Shown in pieces: positions 34,501 to 49,500 of a stretch of 64,000 nt of DNA. A program made the translations under genes and the position numbers. The stretch's first letter is position 1, and each line of letters starts with the position of its first letter. Below the pieces are notes generated by a model, which saw nothing but the letters and a program-made list of their open reading frames with translations, did not search any database and was not told the DNA's origin. The DNA comes from Asterias rubens (taxonomy: Eukaryota > Echinodermata > Asteroidea > Forcipulatida > Asteriidae). The stretch is taken from positions 1,922,001-1,986,000 of the forward strand of contig NC_047073.1 of NCBI RefSeq assembly GCF_902459465.1, written 5' to 3'.

Positions 34501-37500
34501 CCGACCCACAGCCTGCGACATGCGTACCATCATGTATCCTGCTTTGTAGTATGCCTGAAGCAATTAATGGTGGACTAAGAATTAGGGTCAGGGTTCTATA
34601 GTTTTTAAATATAAAAATAATTTATGGTTTCTATAGTACACATTAATAACACTCTCTTAAATGTAAAATAAAATATTAGATTTGAAAGGTGTCTGGTGCA
34701 ATGCCTTATTCCTTAGACTAAATCTACTGTCATGACTGTTGCTACACGTATGTCACATGGTTAGGGCACTAGGGTAAAGCTCTTGTATAGCTACTTAAAG
34801 GCAGAGAACACTATCACTATATCAAACATACCTACGTGCTTATAGTTTTGACTTTTCAGGACAAGCGGATCAGAACACTGCACTCAAGCTCTGGTGTTTT
34901 TTTTGATCAGCAGAGTGTGGGTTAAGTCCCAGTCATGACACGTGTGTCCTTAAGCAAGACACTTGAACAATATTGCTTAGTCTTTTGGATTGGACATAAA
35001 GCCGTAGGTCCAGTGTGTTGTGTAATGCACATAAAGAACCCAGTGCATTTTATTATTGTATAGAGGAAGTGTCCCTTGTTTGTTTGACATGGTGCTACAC
35101 ATGTAAGTACAAGGAGTAGGTCCCATACTTCAAAATATAGCTCGGCATCCTTGCAGGAAAAATACTGAATGCTGAAGCGCCTCGAGCATCACTAATTTGA
35201 GCGCTGTAAAAGAAGCCATAATAATCATCATCCTTCGTCCTTGGACGGAATAGTAGAAGCAGCTTTGATGAAATAGTGTCAGGTTGCTTTATCCCTAACG
35301 AGTTGTTGGGTCTTGTTTAGATTAAAATGAAATATGTTCTACTTCAACGATGACAAATCATTTGAGGTTAAAGTGACCTTTGTAGGGTGTCTTGGCCAAG
35401 TGGATAAGAGCACCGAACTGAAGCTCTGTCCAGCAGAGTGTGGGTTCGAATCCCGGTCGTGACACTTGTGTCCCAAGCAAGACACTTAACTATTATTGCT
35501 TCTCTCAACCCAGGGGCAAATGGGTACCTGTGAGGGCACAGATGGTTCTTGTGATTGGTTTAGCTTAGTAGCATATTTGTTGCACAGGCTGTAAACCCCC
35601 CAGGGAGCTGAGATGGTTTAAGGATGGAATTAAGGCCCAGTGATCAGGGGTAATAATGTTGGAAGCGCTTTGAGACGCCCTTTGGATGTGTAACGCGATT
35701 TTTTTAAACTGGTTGTTGTTATTATTTTTATTAACCTTTCCTTGACTTACCTCCATCAAGAAGGAATGCTTCTTGCCAATGAAAGCACTGTTGTTGAGAT
35801 TGAGGAACGGCCGACTGACCACCAGGTAACCCACTACTGTGGCTATGTCTGGAATGAGATAATAGGAAAACAGCAAAGCAAATAAGGGAATCATGTTGGC
35901 TTAGTTGTTTCTTTTCTTTGTGGACCCCGGTTCGAATCCAGCCTCAGACATGGGCCTTGGGTTTTCAGTTACTAGTTGAGTATTGCTCGGTTGGCTTTGT
36001 CGTTTTATTGATCTGAGGACCCTGGTTTGATTCCCACCTTTGACAAAGGCTTTGCTTTTAGGGGTTTCCCAATCCTATATGATTATTGGCAGATCAGGTA
36101 GGCTTTGTGGTTGGTCTTTTCTCTGTGGAATCCCACCTCGAACAAGGGCCTTGCTTTTTAGTTATTGGTTTCTACACGATTATTTGGACATTATGTTGGC
36201 TCAGCGGTTTTAGGTTGGCTCAGTGGTTTCTTTCCCTTCATTTCACCTTTGTGAATCCCAATTTGAATCCATTTCACATTTTTTTCCTGAAGATTCTAAC
36301 TGATTAAAGTGGAATCAGGTTAACTCTTTGGTTTCTTTCCTTGCCTTTCACTTCTATGAACCCCGCTCCAAACCCGGCTTGAACAAGGGCCTTGCACATG
36401 GGTTTCCAAGATCCTTCATGAACGAATGTTGGCAGTTTTTTTACAAATCAAAGTAAATAGTACTTACATTTAGCGATTATGTTATCCACAAACCCCATGG
36501 AGAAACGGAAAAAGATGAAGCTCCTCAGGTGATTCACCTTGGAAGAAACGAAACAAAAGTACTTTCAATCAGAGATCTACCAAGTAAGGTTTTGTGGTAA
36601 TAATTATTTTGAGTTTTTACCAATAGTGTCCACTCCCTTTAATATAATAAAGTACTCACCAGTTTGTTGAAGGCGTGGTAGATATTTCTTCGTTCTCGCT
36701 TGTTCCCTTGATAAAATGCAACCTCTTCGCTATTTGTAATTAGACGAGAATTTACATAACGAAACTCTCCTTCGTATCGTTGTTCGTCTACTGTCATCCG
36801 ACCAACTGGCCGACGCAATCTACATTGTAAAGAAATATAATCGCACACAGTGGATTGGTTTTGAAGTTTTTTTTTTTGCAGGCAGCAGATAAAAATATTT
36901 TGTGGTTTTACTGTTGCGTTTAGGCATACAATTGTTAACAATACTTGGGTTCGGTTTTGTCGTAGCACGATGTGTAAACCTCTTTGTATCAGAGTGCTGG
37001 TTCTGAGAAGAGCCAGTGGTTGACAAATCAATGGGACATGTCTCAACCAGTATGCTCTGATTGTTTTCAGCAGCATTATTTTTAAGATTTTTGTTCATAA
37101 CAAATTTGTGTTTTGTGTTTTGCCTTTTTGAGGGGGGGGGGGTTCTCCAAAAGTGTTTTTTTTGTTATCTGCATACACTCAATTTCTCATTTGAAAAAAT
37201 GCTCTAACTATTGCTTGTTACAATTCTTATTACATATTGAACTAAGACAATGACCCCTTGTACATAGAGGTGCCTTTACAATCTCTGTTCTGATTGCCAA
37301 TTACCTTGTAAGGATTAATCCTGAAAGCACTAGGTAACCAATCATGTACGTGGGACCTTGGGGGCCTATTGTGGCAGCCAATTCACGCACGTAAATCAGA
37401 ATATCCAGAATGGGCTGTGAACAAATGGGAAAATAATGAAGAATAATTGAAGATTATTATGTTACTGTTCATGTAATTCTGCTGCTGGCAGCAAATTTAA

Positions 37501-40500
37501 TAGATTTTTAATAATTCATTGAATGAATGAATACTTGGCAAGATAACATGCAAACCTGTCAAATATTCAATATTTTTCTGTTGTTAATATTTTAAAATAT
37601 GATTAGTGTTATTATGACTGATTATAAGTAGTTGAAAGGTTTGGGAACAGTTTTGTACGACACAAAACACAAATTTCATAGCCGACAGGCCAATCCACTA
37701 GTAAAATTTACAACCAGAGGGCACCCCATTGCGCCCACCCAGCATACTACACAGTAGCTCCGCCAAAATTGTCCTTTTTCTAACCAACCATTAAAGTATT
37801 ACTTGCCTGTGTGGTGTACTTTTTGAGAAATTACTAATACAATTTCTCAAAAATATTTTTTTTTTTTAATGAGAAAACATTTATTTTCCATATACAACGG
37901 ACTAAGCGACTCTACTGAAAACAGTGCTTTGTGATTTTTACTTCTCAAAATCTTGATGACTCAAGACAAATGAAGCTGAAACTTGAAAGGGCATTAATGA
38001 ATGGGAAGAAAAGAGTGGTGACTCGATCTTAAAACGGCTGTTTAAAACCTTGCAGGGTCGTGGCCGTGGGATGAAGGTCCTCGCTGTGGGATGAAGGTCC
38101 TCGCCATTGGATGAAGGTCCTCGCCTTCGGCTCGGGCCTTTATCACAGGGTCACGACCCTGCCAGTTTTAAAACAGCCATTAAAGACCTCATTAGCTACT
38201 CTTTTATTCCCTTATCGGTGCAAGGGCAACATAAAAATAATTTCATTAATGATTTTGTCAGTTAAATTACCCAGATCCCTCTTGGTTTAAATGGGTCGAG
38301 AGGCTCTCACACACAAACGAATAAACCAAACAGTAGACCGTATTGAATAACCCTTTTTTTTTGGCTATGAAAGTCACCATCTTGTATGGCAAACCATATG
38401 CACGTCTAAATGCGTACATCAATAAAACAAGCAGCATGTGCAGCATTCCCGGTTGATTTCTACGGCACATGCACGTACAAACACACACATGCTTACAGAC
38501 GCCACGTTGTAGGGCAGATATTTGAACGGTGACGTTATATTCAATACAGTCTTTAAACAAGAAAACCACAGTGACTTACTTTACTGAGATTAGAATAGAG
38601 TTCGGCTACACTGTTACAGAATCTCTCCACATCTTGGGTGAGTAGCTGATCAGCATTAGCGATGCGGTTGTCAAGGTTACTCATCTTGTAGTAGGTGAAA
38701 CCCCTGAGAAGAAACAAGGACACCAGTTGGTTATTACTCAAATTAATTGTAACGAGCAATGGAGAGCTAGTCATAAAAATAAAACATTGGGAGAAATAGC
38801 TCCCTCATTTATTTTAAAGGAGGTTATTTATAACCTTTAATTGGGCATTCATTTTCATACTGTAAGCACTGGAATCTTACGGTTAGCAATGCTATGAAAT
38901 GGTTCAGTAAGCACAACATCGGCCGTTAAGCAGCTCTGTTAAGCAGCTCCGAGGTCCACACTTATCTATTCACTTACTTGAGGTACTGTTCATACAGATG
39001 GGTAGTTAGGCGAGTTCGGAAGCGAAGTTTCAGCTCATTCAATCCATACTGTATGCAAAAAAATAATTTACAAACAATTGGAGGTGAACAAAGAATTCTT
39101 CTTACTAAAACAGGGGTGGATTTCACAAATAGTTTTAACTATTTATTAAGCCTTAATCTTATCTCAAGTTAGGATGAGTTACTCGTCCTAACTTAGGAAT
39201 TTAAAAGGAATATCAGGGTTGGAAGACATTAATTAGTTGTTTTCTGATAAAATCACAGATCTAGGATATTATTTCTACTAAGTAGAAAGAGACCTTTTTA
39301 CCAGGGACCATACAAAGACAACTTAAATCTGACCCCTCTGCTCCCCCCCCCCCATAACCAAAGAGTCCCGAAACACCCCGTATTTACAACAATATTATGA
39401 TTAAGTCTCTCACTTACCTTCAGTATATTGTTTACCAAGGAGATCTGTTGACAAATAAACAATAAGTGAACTTTAGATAATTTTCAACACAATCTTTATA
39501 GAAATAGTTGTTATTTCACAGGAATGTGTGCAAAAAGACTATTAACAAAATACATATTTGTTTTGCGGTAACACCACGTGTGTACATGTATCTACTTGAA
39601 CAGGTAGATTATGTTCCTTTCGAGAACTTGTCTTGCTTTATATTCTATTACTGCGGAGTACCTTTTCGGAATTCGGAAAACTTCTCAACTTCTCTGGAAA
39701 GAAATGGAAGGAAGGTAGAAAATCGGCCGGGACTACATTAACTTAAGTGGATAGAGGGGACAATCTTGTTATAAACTTCACTACCGCTGAGTGAGTTCCT
39801 AACAGGTCTCAACATTTCGACTAGCTTGCTCTAGTCATTGTCAGGTGACTGAAGCATGGGAGAGATGTGGGCCTATTGATAGGGGTTCAGAGGTTTCTGT
39901 GTAGAGTCAGTCACTGTTCTGGTTGGTTCTCCTGAAAGAAGACCTGTGTTTGGTGGGCTCAGAGTGAACTTTCTTGTAATTGCGCACTGCGGCCACAAGT
40001 TGAATATCATTATACATGACACTATAAGGGTTTTATTATTAGGAGCTCTGTTTAATTATGCTGCGACCACTCACCGCAGGCATGGCATAAATAAAGTTGA
40101 ATAGGTATGTCTTGAAGAGGTTAACATCCCGTCCAATGATGGAACTGCAAAATAGAACGAAGATAATACCATAAATACTATTAATAAACTCAGAACTTTC
40201 CTGAGTATCGTGCAAAAAAAATACAAACACACAATTCAAGGTGCTTGAAAAAAACAAAAACATGTAATGGTTAAGACAGGCTTACTGAAACTACTGACAC
40301 CGATTTATGTAGAACCTAAGAAGGATTTGAAATTCAATCCGATTCACTTTATTATCCACGATTGGAAATTCATTTTGGCCTTTTATACATCAAACTTACA
40401 AAAAATACACAAAACTATTTGTTACCATATAACAGTACAAAAAACACTACAAGCCATAAAAGGTGCTGTGGAGCAAATTTCCATTGACAATTTCACACCT

Positions 40501-43500
40501 ACACAAAAACAAAACACAAACTAAAACTCTGGGGGTGAGAGTCCCCACTGGAAACTCGGTGACGTGATGAAATTATCGCATGTCAACCTTTTGGTACCCC
40601 TTGAGTAGATATTTCACGGAGCTTTCAGGAACAGAATCCTCATTGATAGAGAAGTAGACCAAAGAGCAAGGTTTATCTAGTTCTGGAGAAAAGAACAGTT
40701 TTTTGTTCAAAAGGCAGACCCCCCCTACAAAAAACAAAACCAAAAAAACAAGTTTCTCATCCATGCATGTGAATGGTTTTTTTTTTTTTTTTAATAAATG
40801 TTGTCAAATAATTGTTTTTGTTTAACCATTGAGGTGCATTATACGAATCTATTTTATAAATCTTCACAGTTGAAGTGTGTGAGGGTCAATAGATGTGTCG
40901 TTCTTGCGACGAAAATCTGTTTGTGTTTTATTCAAGCTCTGGTGTTTGATCAGCAGAGTGTGGGTTCGAGTCCCGGTCGTGACACTTGTGTCCTTCAGCA
41001 AGACACTTAACCATAATTGCTTCATAAAGTTGGGGAGGTAGTGCTTTCTGCTCTACCAGCCAGGCTTCTGATGGATGATACCCAAGCCTACATCTGTATG
41101 GACTGTAAAGGGGTATCAGCCACAGTAGTAGGTGGCAACGGCCTCTGGCAACAAAATAAAATTGGAAGCCCACACCTTGAAGTGGCGTTCAGGCCTTGTG
41201 TGTCTGGCGACTTGCATAAAAAAGGGCTAAGGAACAACTAGGATACATTGTTTTGATAAAATAAATAAAAAGTGATACATGAGCCATCAACTTTGCACAT
41301 TATAATAATAGTTATCCATTTCTTATGTAGCGCATTTCAGAATAACATGTCAGTGCTCTTTACATTAGCTGACAGGGCGCTTGTGGCTTTTACCAATTAT
41401 AGTAAACATGGTAAAGCAACTTGCTCAAGGACACAAGGGTCATGCCCGGGATTCGAACCCAAACTCCTATGACTTAACCACCAGAACTTGAATTTGAGGC
41501 TCTTAACCACTCGGCCATGACACCCTAGAAAACACTTGGATCTTATACAGCACTTTGTAGTGTCCCAAAGCACTTCACTTAAAACCTGTTTTTGGTTCAC
41601 CCCACTCAGTAATACCACATTAGATTTTCTTGGGAATGAAATCCATAAATCACCACTAAATTGTGTGAAAATCCATTAACTTGCTCTTATCATCGGCAAA
41701 ATTGCATAAAACTTAACGACCCTTTCCACTACCTTTAAGCAGACCTCTGAAGCTTGGCAATGGTTCTTTATTTCATGACAATTATGTGTCCCCCCCCCCA
41801 TTACCAACTAGCAGTTTTGATAGAGAAAATCTACATTTTTCTCAAGGAATTATTCCTAATCATCAGAATTTCATGATTTATGATAATAGACTGAAGGATG
41901 ACAGTTTTGATAATAACAGAAATTATAACACACCTCTTGCTTGTTCTGTATTCTGGTTGGCTGAAACACGGTCACGTGGGAGGAAGTAATAAAGGCTAGT
42001 GAACGCGCGCGCGCGTTTTGCGGGAATAGTACCAGAGCGAGAACTAGTCTTCGCAAATAGTGCCCGCGGTAACAGCGCCCTCTCTTGACTTGAACCGTGA
42101 ACAACAACTACAAAACTTATTTTTCTGTTCTTATTTGACATTTAAAACCGAGCTGTGTTATAAAACACATATTGACTGGCATAATTCGGTAACTAGTGTA
42201 CATCTATTCCCCCTCGGGCCTGTGAGTGACCAGAAGAGGGGCCTATTTCCCTCGGCCTACTACTGCTTGATATTTGACTTCAGTAAACAAAAAGCGCAAA
42301 CATTTTGTTTGAAGTTAGAGCTTCCATAAAAGAAATTGAAGGTTGATGAAATAAGACTTTCTTTGAAAACTATATCCTGTTTACGCGCTTCAAGAAATAT
42401 TTTTGGAGCAACAGACAATGACAGACGACCCACTGTCTTGATTATACATGTATCAGCATGGGCAAGGATACAATAACATTTCGCACTAATGCTAAAATTA
42501 GAAGCTAGTTAACCGGATCTCAGACAAATAATCAAATTCCACTAACGCGCATGTATGTCCAAATTGTATCGTTGACACGGTGATCACGTAGATGGTGTGG
42601 CATGTTTGTATGAAAGCCAGGTATTTAAAGCTAAAACTATGTCATTAGTGCTATTCAGCTGATTTGCTTTCCTGATGCTGTGGAGAGAATTACAAAATGC
42701 AGAGTGTGCAAGTCTTGCGCATTTATGAACCAAAAAATACGCAAAACAGAGAACATCTTTTGTTTTAAATCTTATCTACGAGGAAATGAGAAAAACAAAA
42801 ATACTCATTGCAATGTTTATAAAAGGAGTTTCAGCTTTTTTTATTGAATACACAAATAATAAAGTTTATTACTTTTGAAACAAAAGTAAAAGTCTGGGAC
42901 AAAGATGTTAACTTGATCCTAACTTTTGAGAAACCCCTTTTGTAAATCTACGCCGGATATGATGTGCAACTACTAAAAGCTTGTTTATACGCGTAGAGTT
43001 AACACAAGATGCAGTTTAAAGAGGACTCTGATGCCTCAACGGCAAATGAAAAGGCTTTTCGTTCCGCGCGGCCAAGTTTCGTGATAGGAGGGGGCACAGA
43101 GTATTATTTTTTTGCAAGTAACTGGAAGCTGCTTTTTAATTTTAATTCTTAGGTTTTCTCTGTTATATTGTTGAATTGATTTTACATTGATAGTGCTTAT
43201 CACTTAGTAGCACATACACAACAACATAAATAAATTTTTCATAATCATAAACTACGTTAAACTAAAATAATTGACAACACAAAATCTTATCCACGTCAAA
43301 CTTAATCTTGTTGGGACGGCACTGGGGTCGATTTCACAAAGAGTTAGGACTAGTCCTAACTTAGGACTAGTCCTAGGAGATATTTAAAATGAATGTACAT
43401 GTACACAGTCCTAAGTTAGGAAGAGTAACTCGTCCTAACTCGAGATAAGACTAGTCTTAACTCTTTGTGAAATCCACCCCTGGTCCCAAAGGTTGAAACA

Positions 43501-46500
43501 CGCAAGTGACTCGCACAGTCTATAGACCAATCCGAAGAAACAAAATTAACAACTGCGGTGTCTTTGTGCTTAATCCAGGCATTGAAGATACCGCAGCAAA
43601 TGGCGCGCGGTGCCCAACACTTGCGCGCCCGGTGCGCGTCGCATTGGTCTATACTGGGTTCTAATAAAGTAAACAAACATGCCTAAATTGAGGAACTTTA
43701 CCTAATCCCTACTCATCAGGTATACTTTAAATTTAATTGAACTGAAATGGTTTATTTAAAATCCAATTCCATAAAAACAGCTCTGATACATTATGAATTA
43801 ATTAACAAACAATGAAATTTGTACATAGTACAAGTTCATAGAATCAGCCACTACATTGAACAAGAAAGACATTAGAGAGAATAGTGTATAAAAAGTGAAT
43901 CAAAAACAGTTACAGGTCTGACACTTCTTGGAGGCAAAAAAGACGATTGCCTCCGTGCCCACTGGTCATGCCTAGTAGGCGCCCTTGAAATGCTCATTTA
44001 CAATTTCCTAATAGGGTGCCCTTAGCCAGGGAGAAAATGCCTTGGTGCCCTTGCCCTTTCAAGTATTACAGATGACAGGAGTGTAGAATAAACAATTAAA
44101 AAGAATAAAAAGAGATTGCATACCAATTGTACAAAAAACAACAATTGGAACTAATTTAAAAAGGCACCTTAATATAGAGCAACACAAATCAAAATCAAAA
44201 GGCATGTCAATTAAATGACAATTAATAAATTACAAAGGTTTCCCAACTCCTTGGGGGTGGGAGTATACAGCCTGAAGCTCGCTGCCTCCGGATTGAAACA
44301 AATTATATTCTTTGTTCTTGATTACTTTGAACAAATCCTTTTAAAGACGAAAATACGATTACCCAAAATACTAGCATAAAAACTTACTTGGTAAGCAACA
44401 GACAGCTGTTGATAATTGGAACAATGTGAGAAAAGACTCTCTCTGAAGTAATGTAGTTTTTCAGAAAGATATAATTGTTCACTCTAATATTTGAACCTAA
44501 GAAAGAACTTCAGGCCTGAAGCCTTTCTCATGAATCTGTAAGCACACAAATTTGTGTAACACAGGTGTTTTTTGTTTTTTTTCATTCTTGTCAAAATTTG
44601 CACAGATTTCTTATCTGATGTATATGTTGGGATACACCTTGTGAGAATACTGGTTTTGACAATTACCAAACCTGTCCAGTGTCTTTAAAACAGTACAAAT
44701 TGTATGATAGAGGGGAAACATGCACCAGGCAAGGAGATGAAGTACATTGAAATAACTTTTGGAATGACTTTTTGTTCTACATGCAAATCATGAGTGTACC
44801 GGGCCCAATTCCATGGCTCTGCTTACCGTAAGCACAGAATCGGCGCTTACAGAAGCAGGGAATTATGTGCTTACAGCAAGCGTACTTAATGGGTAAGCGG
44901 CGAATTTGGGATTCTGCGCGTGCATACTCCAAGTTACTAGGCATTCTATGCTTACAAGGCTAGCGCAGAAATTCGGCGCTTGCACGTAAGCAGGGAATCG
45001 TAATCGTAAGCGCAGAATTCGGCGGTAAGCAGAGCCATGAAATTGGGCCCCGATGAGAACAAGCAGAAAGCATGGGGTGCACGCTCAAACATCCTGATAA
45101 AGAGGAACACACTGATGGCACATAACATGAAAATATCTGTAAAAAAGACGGAGGCTGGCTACAGACCTCCCTGGCAGTTCATTGGAAGCCACTTGTTTTC
45201 AAAGATAAACTTTGCAAATTCTAGATGAATGTTTGATAAAATAATTTGATTTATTTGTGCTTACCTTTCAATAGCCGTTCCATTTTGTATCATCCATACA
45301 TCGCAGTATGTTCTTGCCATCAACGCAAGAGCAACTAAAGCTAAATAACCCGTCTGAAACAAAATTGTACAATTTTGATAAATAGTAAAAAGTAATACAT
45401 GTAAAATTGTTGGTTCTTTAAATCACTTAGTCTACGGGTGTCTCAAAGCACTAGTATTAACGACAGGCATGCTAGGTGTTGTTTTAACTATAAGGACAAT
45501 TTCTAAGAATTACAATGTATGGGACCTACAAGTACACATGTACAGCTTTGTGGTCCTGGGGCCGATTTCACAAAGAGCTAAAATTGATCGCAACTGCAAA
45601 TCAGTCGTAGTTGCTTAGTAAAGTGTGATGTCACAACGCAAATCACTATGGTGGTACTGAAAATTTGTCTTACGATGGATTTTATTGCTTTGTGAAATCG
45701 GGCCCTGTTCAAGGGTCGGAAAAAAATGGTAAAGTGTCTTGTTTGATATGGAATTTGAGGCGTTCGTTGTGAGGTATATTTGGTTTGCGGTAACACCATG
45801 GGTGCATCTACTGGCTGAGTAGATCAATGGTTTCTAAAGACTTGTTTTGCTTTATATTATACTTCAATAGATAGTTAAATTTGCATCGGGAATAAAGAAT
45901 ATTCATTTTGTTTTTACCCAAATACACCAATGTGTGTTAGCACTGTGTACTCGGTACTTACATGAGTTCTGTGAAAAAATCACAGGCATATTACTCGGGT
46001 GGGATTCGAACACACGACCTTTGCAATTCTACAGCAGTGTCATACCAACTAGACCACCGAGATTGCCCGTTGGCTAGAGGCAGCTCGAATCCTAAACTTC
46101 TTATATTCTGTTCAATCATCACCATGTGACCAGATGCCCATACATAGTTTTGTTGTTGAAATTTTGAAACTTGTTGATATGACCAAATAATGAGACAAAA
46201 ACTTTGATTTGTTTTATATTACTATGGCAACATTAGAAAATGTCAGTTCAGGTCATGACCTTTACTTTGACCTTTTTGGTCTCATCAGTGGAAGTAGGTC
46301 AGATCCTGCAGCCATTACCGGCCACTATGGTTTTTTTGTACAAGCGGTTTCCCACCATTATTGTGTCTTTAAGTCACCTGGAAGTGGTATTTTGTCAAAA
46401 TAAAGCTTTTGTCACTAAAATATGTGTTTTGATGAGTAGATGATGAATAAACAATTAACTAAGGTTTTGAAAAATTAGTTTCCATGTTATTTACAAATTT

Positions 46501-49500
46501 CAAAAATAATCCCGACCCGAGAGGGCGCTGTTCGTAACGTAAATTGAGGCGCGATGAATCGCATGCAGTGCCAGAACAAGATAGTGGCGCTTGGTGCAAG
46601 CTAAAAACATGCCCTCAAAGTTGAAACAATCCCTGATTTTTTTCACGTTAGGCAAATGCTCCTTTAGATTCGTTACGTCTGTCAGGTACCTTCTTCTACT
46701 TCAACACTAGTTGGAAAAATTGTAAGGATGACGTCATGTTTTAGAAAAGAACTTTTCTCTTCATGCCAAAATGTGTAGTGTATTCCGGATTCTCTAAGTA
46801 CCACGGCTCGAAGTGTTTGCTGCACAGCGCTGGAAAAGACGTCGGACCGGACCACTTTGCAAACTGACCCGATCTTTAGTTGTTTTGCTGCATCCACCTG
46901 GTCGACATTGCCGGGAAAATGCAAGAAAAAACCTTTTTCCAAATGTAAAACTCACGACTAGGACTTGAATGTACTTGCAAGTATGTGTGTTCGATGTTAG
47001 ATCGAGGCAAAGTCTTCCTCGATTTACGTCACAAAAGGGGTAGGCGGAGTCATCCCCCACACAACTTTTTTTTTTTTTTTTTTAACATATAAATCGTTAA
47101 AAACAATTACTCAAAAAAGAAAAAAAAATTATATTTCCAGGTGACTTTAAGGGAGAATGACTTATAGTATAAAGACTGACACTCAAACCCACACTTGGCT
47201 GATCACAAACACAAGAGGTCGAGAACGATGCACTAGATTGCTCAGTTGTGACAAGCCATATAATGATCAATTCTATCAATGGTACTTAATGACCATAAAA
47301 CTGCAACCTCACTTTGAACTTAAACATTAAATGATAATTTTACGTTGATGTAAGGATAAAGACATTAAAATGTAAGTGGCCTCACGTTTTAACACTCAAT
47401 GATCATGGTACTATCAAGGATATTGAAAGAGACTCTCCTAGGGTTTAGTAAAGCAACTGACGTTAGTTTTTACTAGCTACTTATTCTGAAACCTGGTCAT
47501 ACATCCACTCTTCTAGATACAGGTTGTAATTGTCTGGTGTAAAATGCTGAAGGCTAGTAAACGCCACTTCTCAACTTGCCTACTGTGCAACCTACTTGTT
47601 TAAAATGTTCATATTATTTCCTTTTCAGATGTGAATATAAGGTCTTTTAAGAATGTGTATCTGTTTTAGAGTGATTGAATGTAACTTCATTTGACCAATT
47701 TACCGGCTGCAATTACTCAACAAAGAAAACAATTGGAACTAATTCAAAAAGGCACCTTAATATAGAACAACACAAATAGAAATAAAAAAACAAAAAAGTA
47801 TACAAACATGCACAAAAGAGACCCAAAATTACGCACATAGTGCGGAGGTGCATTCTGTATTGTGTAAGAAATCAATAGCTCCCCCTTGCATAACGTGAAA
47901 CGCTACAGGTATGCTGAGGTCATGCGCATGTTTTTACGCACAGAGAACAGCTATTGTCCAATGATCTGCCTCCTTTTTGAGAGTGTGACGTGCGTCATAT
48001 GCAATAGGTCTATAGTATGAGACGTCTCTGTTTTGGGCAATTTTCCCCTCAGGTACTAAATATTTCCAACCAATGAAGAGTTGGGCATTAGCTTTTAAAC
48101 AGTTAACAGACTAGTTTTCAACGAAACCAAATGAGAATTACCAGCCACATTGAGCTAACAGCCCAAATAGGCATTCATAATGGCCCTATTTTTGTATATA
48201 ACTGGATTGCTATTTTTATGACATTCCTTTTAAAATAATATTTTTTTTTCATTGGTGTTTGTGCTTGTTTTTATGCCCTGCTTTTATTCAAAGATTTCAC
48301 TGCTTGTGTTTTATGGGCGCTTAACAGTTTTTATAGACTATTTCATTGTTTAATTTCATTCTGTGTACTGATGTTTTTTACCTACTGTTAACCAATGTAA
48401 CAACAACAACAAAAATTGGGCCAAATGGGAATAACAAGCCAAATGGCGATAACAATTTAAAACTCTTACTTCTGCCGAGAACCATCCTGGAATGAGTACC
48501 TTGAGAACTCTTCCCAAACGCCTGTAAACATGGCAAATGAAGAACAGAAGAAAACAATTTTAAAAGTAGGCTAAACAGTTTTGTGACTGTACCCATTTCA
48601 ACAAAAAATCACTGAAATTGAAGCAGTCAAAAAGCTACTCGCTAAAACTTCACAAATTCAATGCCGGTCACTGTTGCCCTTGAAATGCTCCAGTAGAAAT
48701 TTATAATTTCCTCATAGGGTGCCCTTTATCAAGGAGAAAATGCCTTGGTGCCCTAGCCCTTTTAAACCCATACTTGGATTGTATTTGTATACTAAGATAG
48801 GGATGTTCTAGACATGGTGCGGTTGGGTGTCATTCGGATTTACATACAATGTATGTGTGGACACAGATCGGGTCTGCTTGTACACAGACTAGACAGACAC
48901 AACTCATACCAGATAGGGTCACATTGTATGCATTTGCCGGCCAAAGCTATGCTCCAGCCAGACCAAGCCCGTTTTAAGATTTGTTAGGACGGGTTAGGAC
49001 GTTTTGAGAACTAGTTTGGTGTGTATAGGAATTGAGGCATTGCATGGTGAGGTATCAATATATATTAGGTTTGCGGTTACACCATGTGTGTACTTGCCAG
49101 GTAGAGTTTATTCTTAGAGAACTGTCTGTCCTGCTGGTGTGATCCAGCTTTCAGGGAGTTAAGGATACAATAAAGTGTACTTACTTGAAAAATACAAGAT
49201 CCACTGCTGCTTTATCATTCTTGCTTCTTTGAATTAGAGGCTGATCCTGGGTACACAATTGATCAAAATGTAGATTAATAAAAGAAAATCTTATCATTCA
49301 TTAATTAATTTAATTCTCAAATCCTTTATTAGCAATTACAGCATCCCCGAGAATAACAGTTTTAAAAATTGTATTATTTTGCGATAGGCCTACTGGTCTA
49401 TTAACTTTTGACAAACTTGGAATGTTTTTGGTTAAAAAAAATCGTAAGGCAAGGGCTTATATACTTCACAGTGCAAGGAGGCCATTAATAATAAGCACTT

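Noticed and set aside
35388-35470. Possible tRNA gene (A and B boxes present)
   Set aside because: The cloverleaf does not close, and the same sequence recurs with a common body and tail, so it is a tRNA-derived SINE.
36820-37076. Extension of ABCD3 exon 11 upstream as an open frame
   Set aside because: The phase and protein continuity with exon 10 (LTR|LRRPVG) require splicing at 36819, so the upstream open frame is intronic.
41996-42065. GCGCGCGCG stretch as a CpG island promoter
   Set aside because: Only a short CG run inside ABCD3 intron 5; no exon or directional signal beside it.
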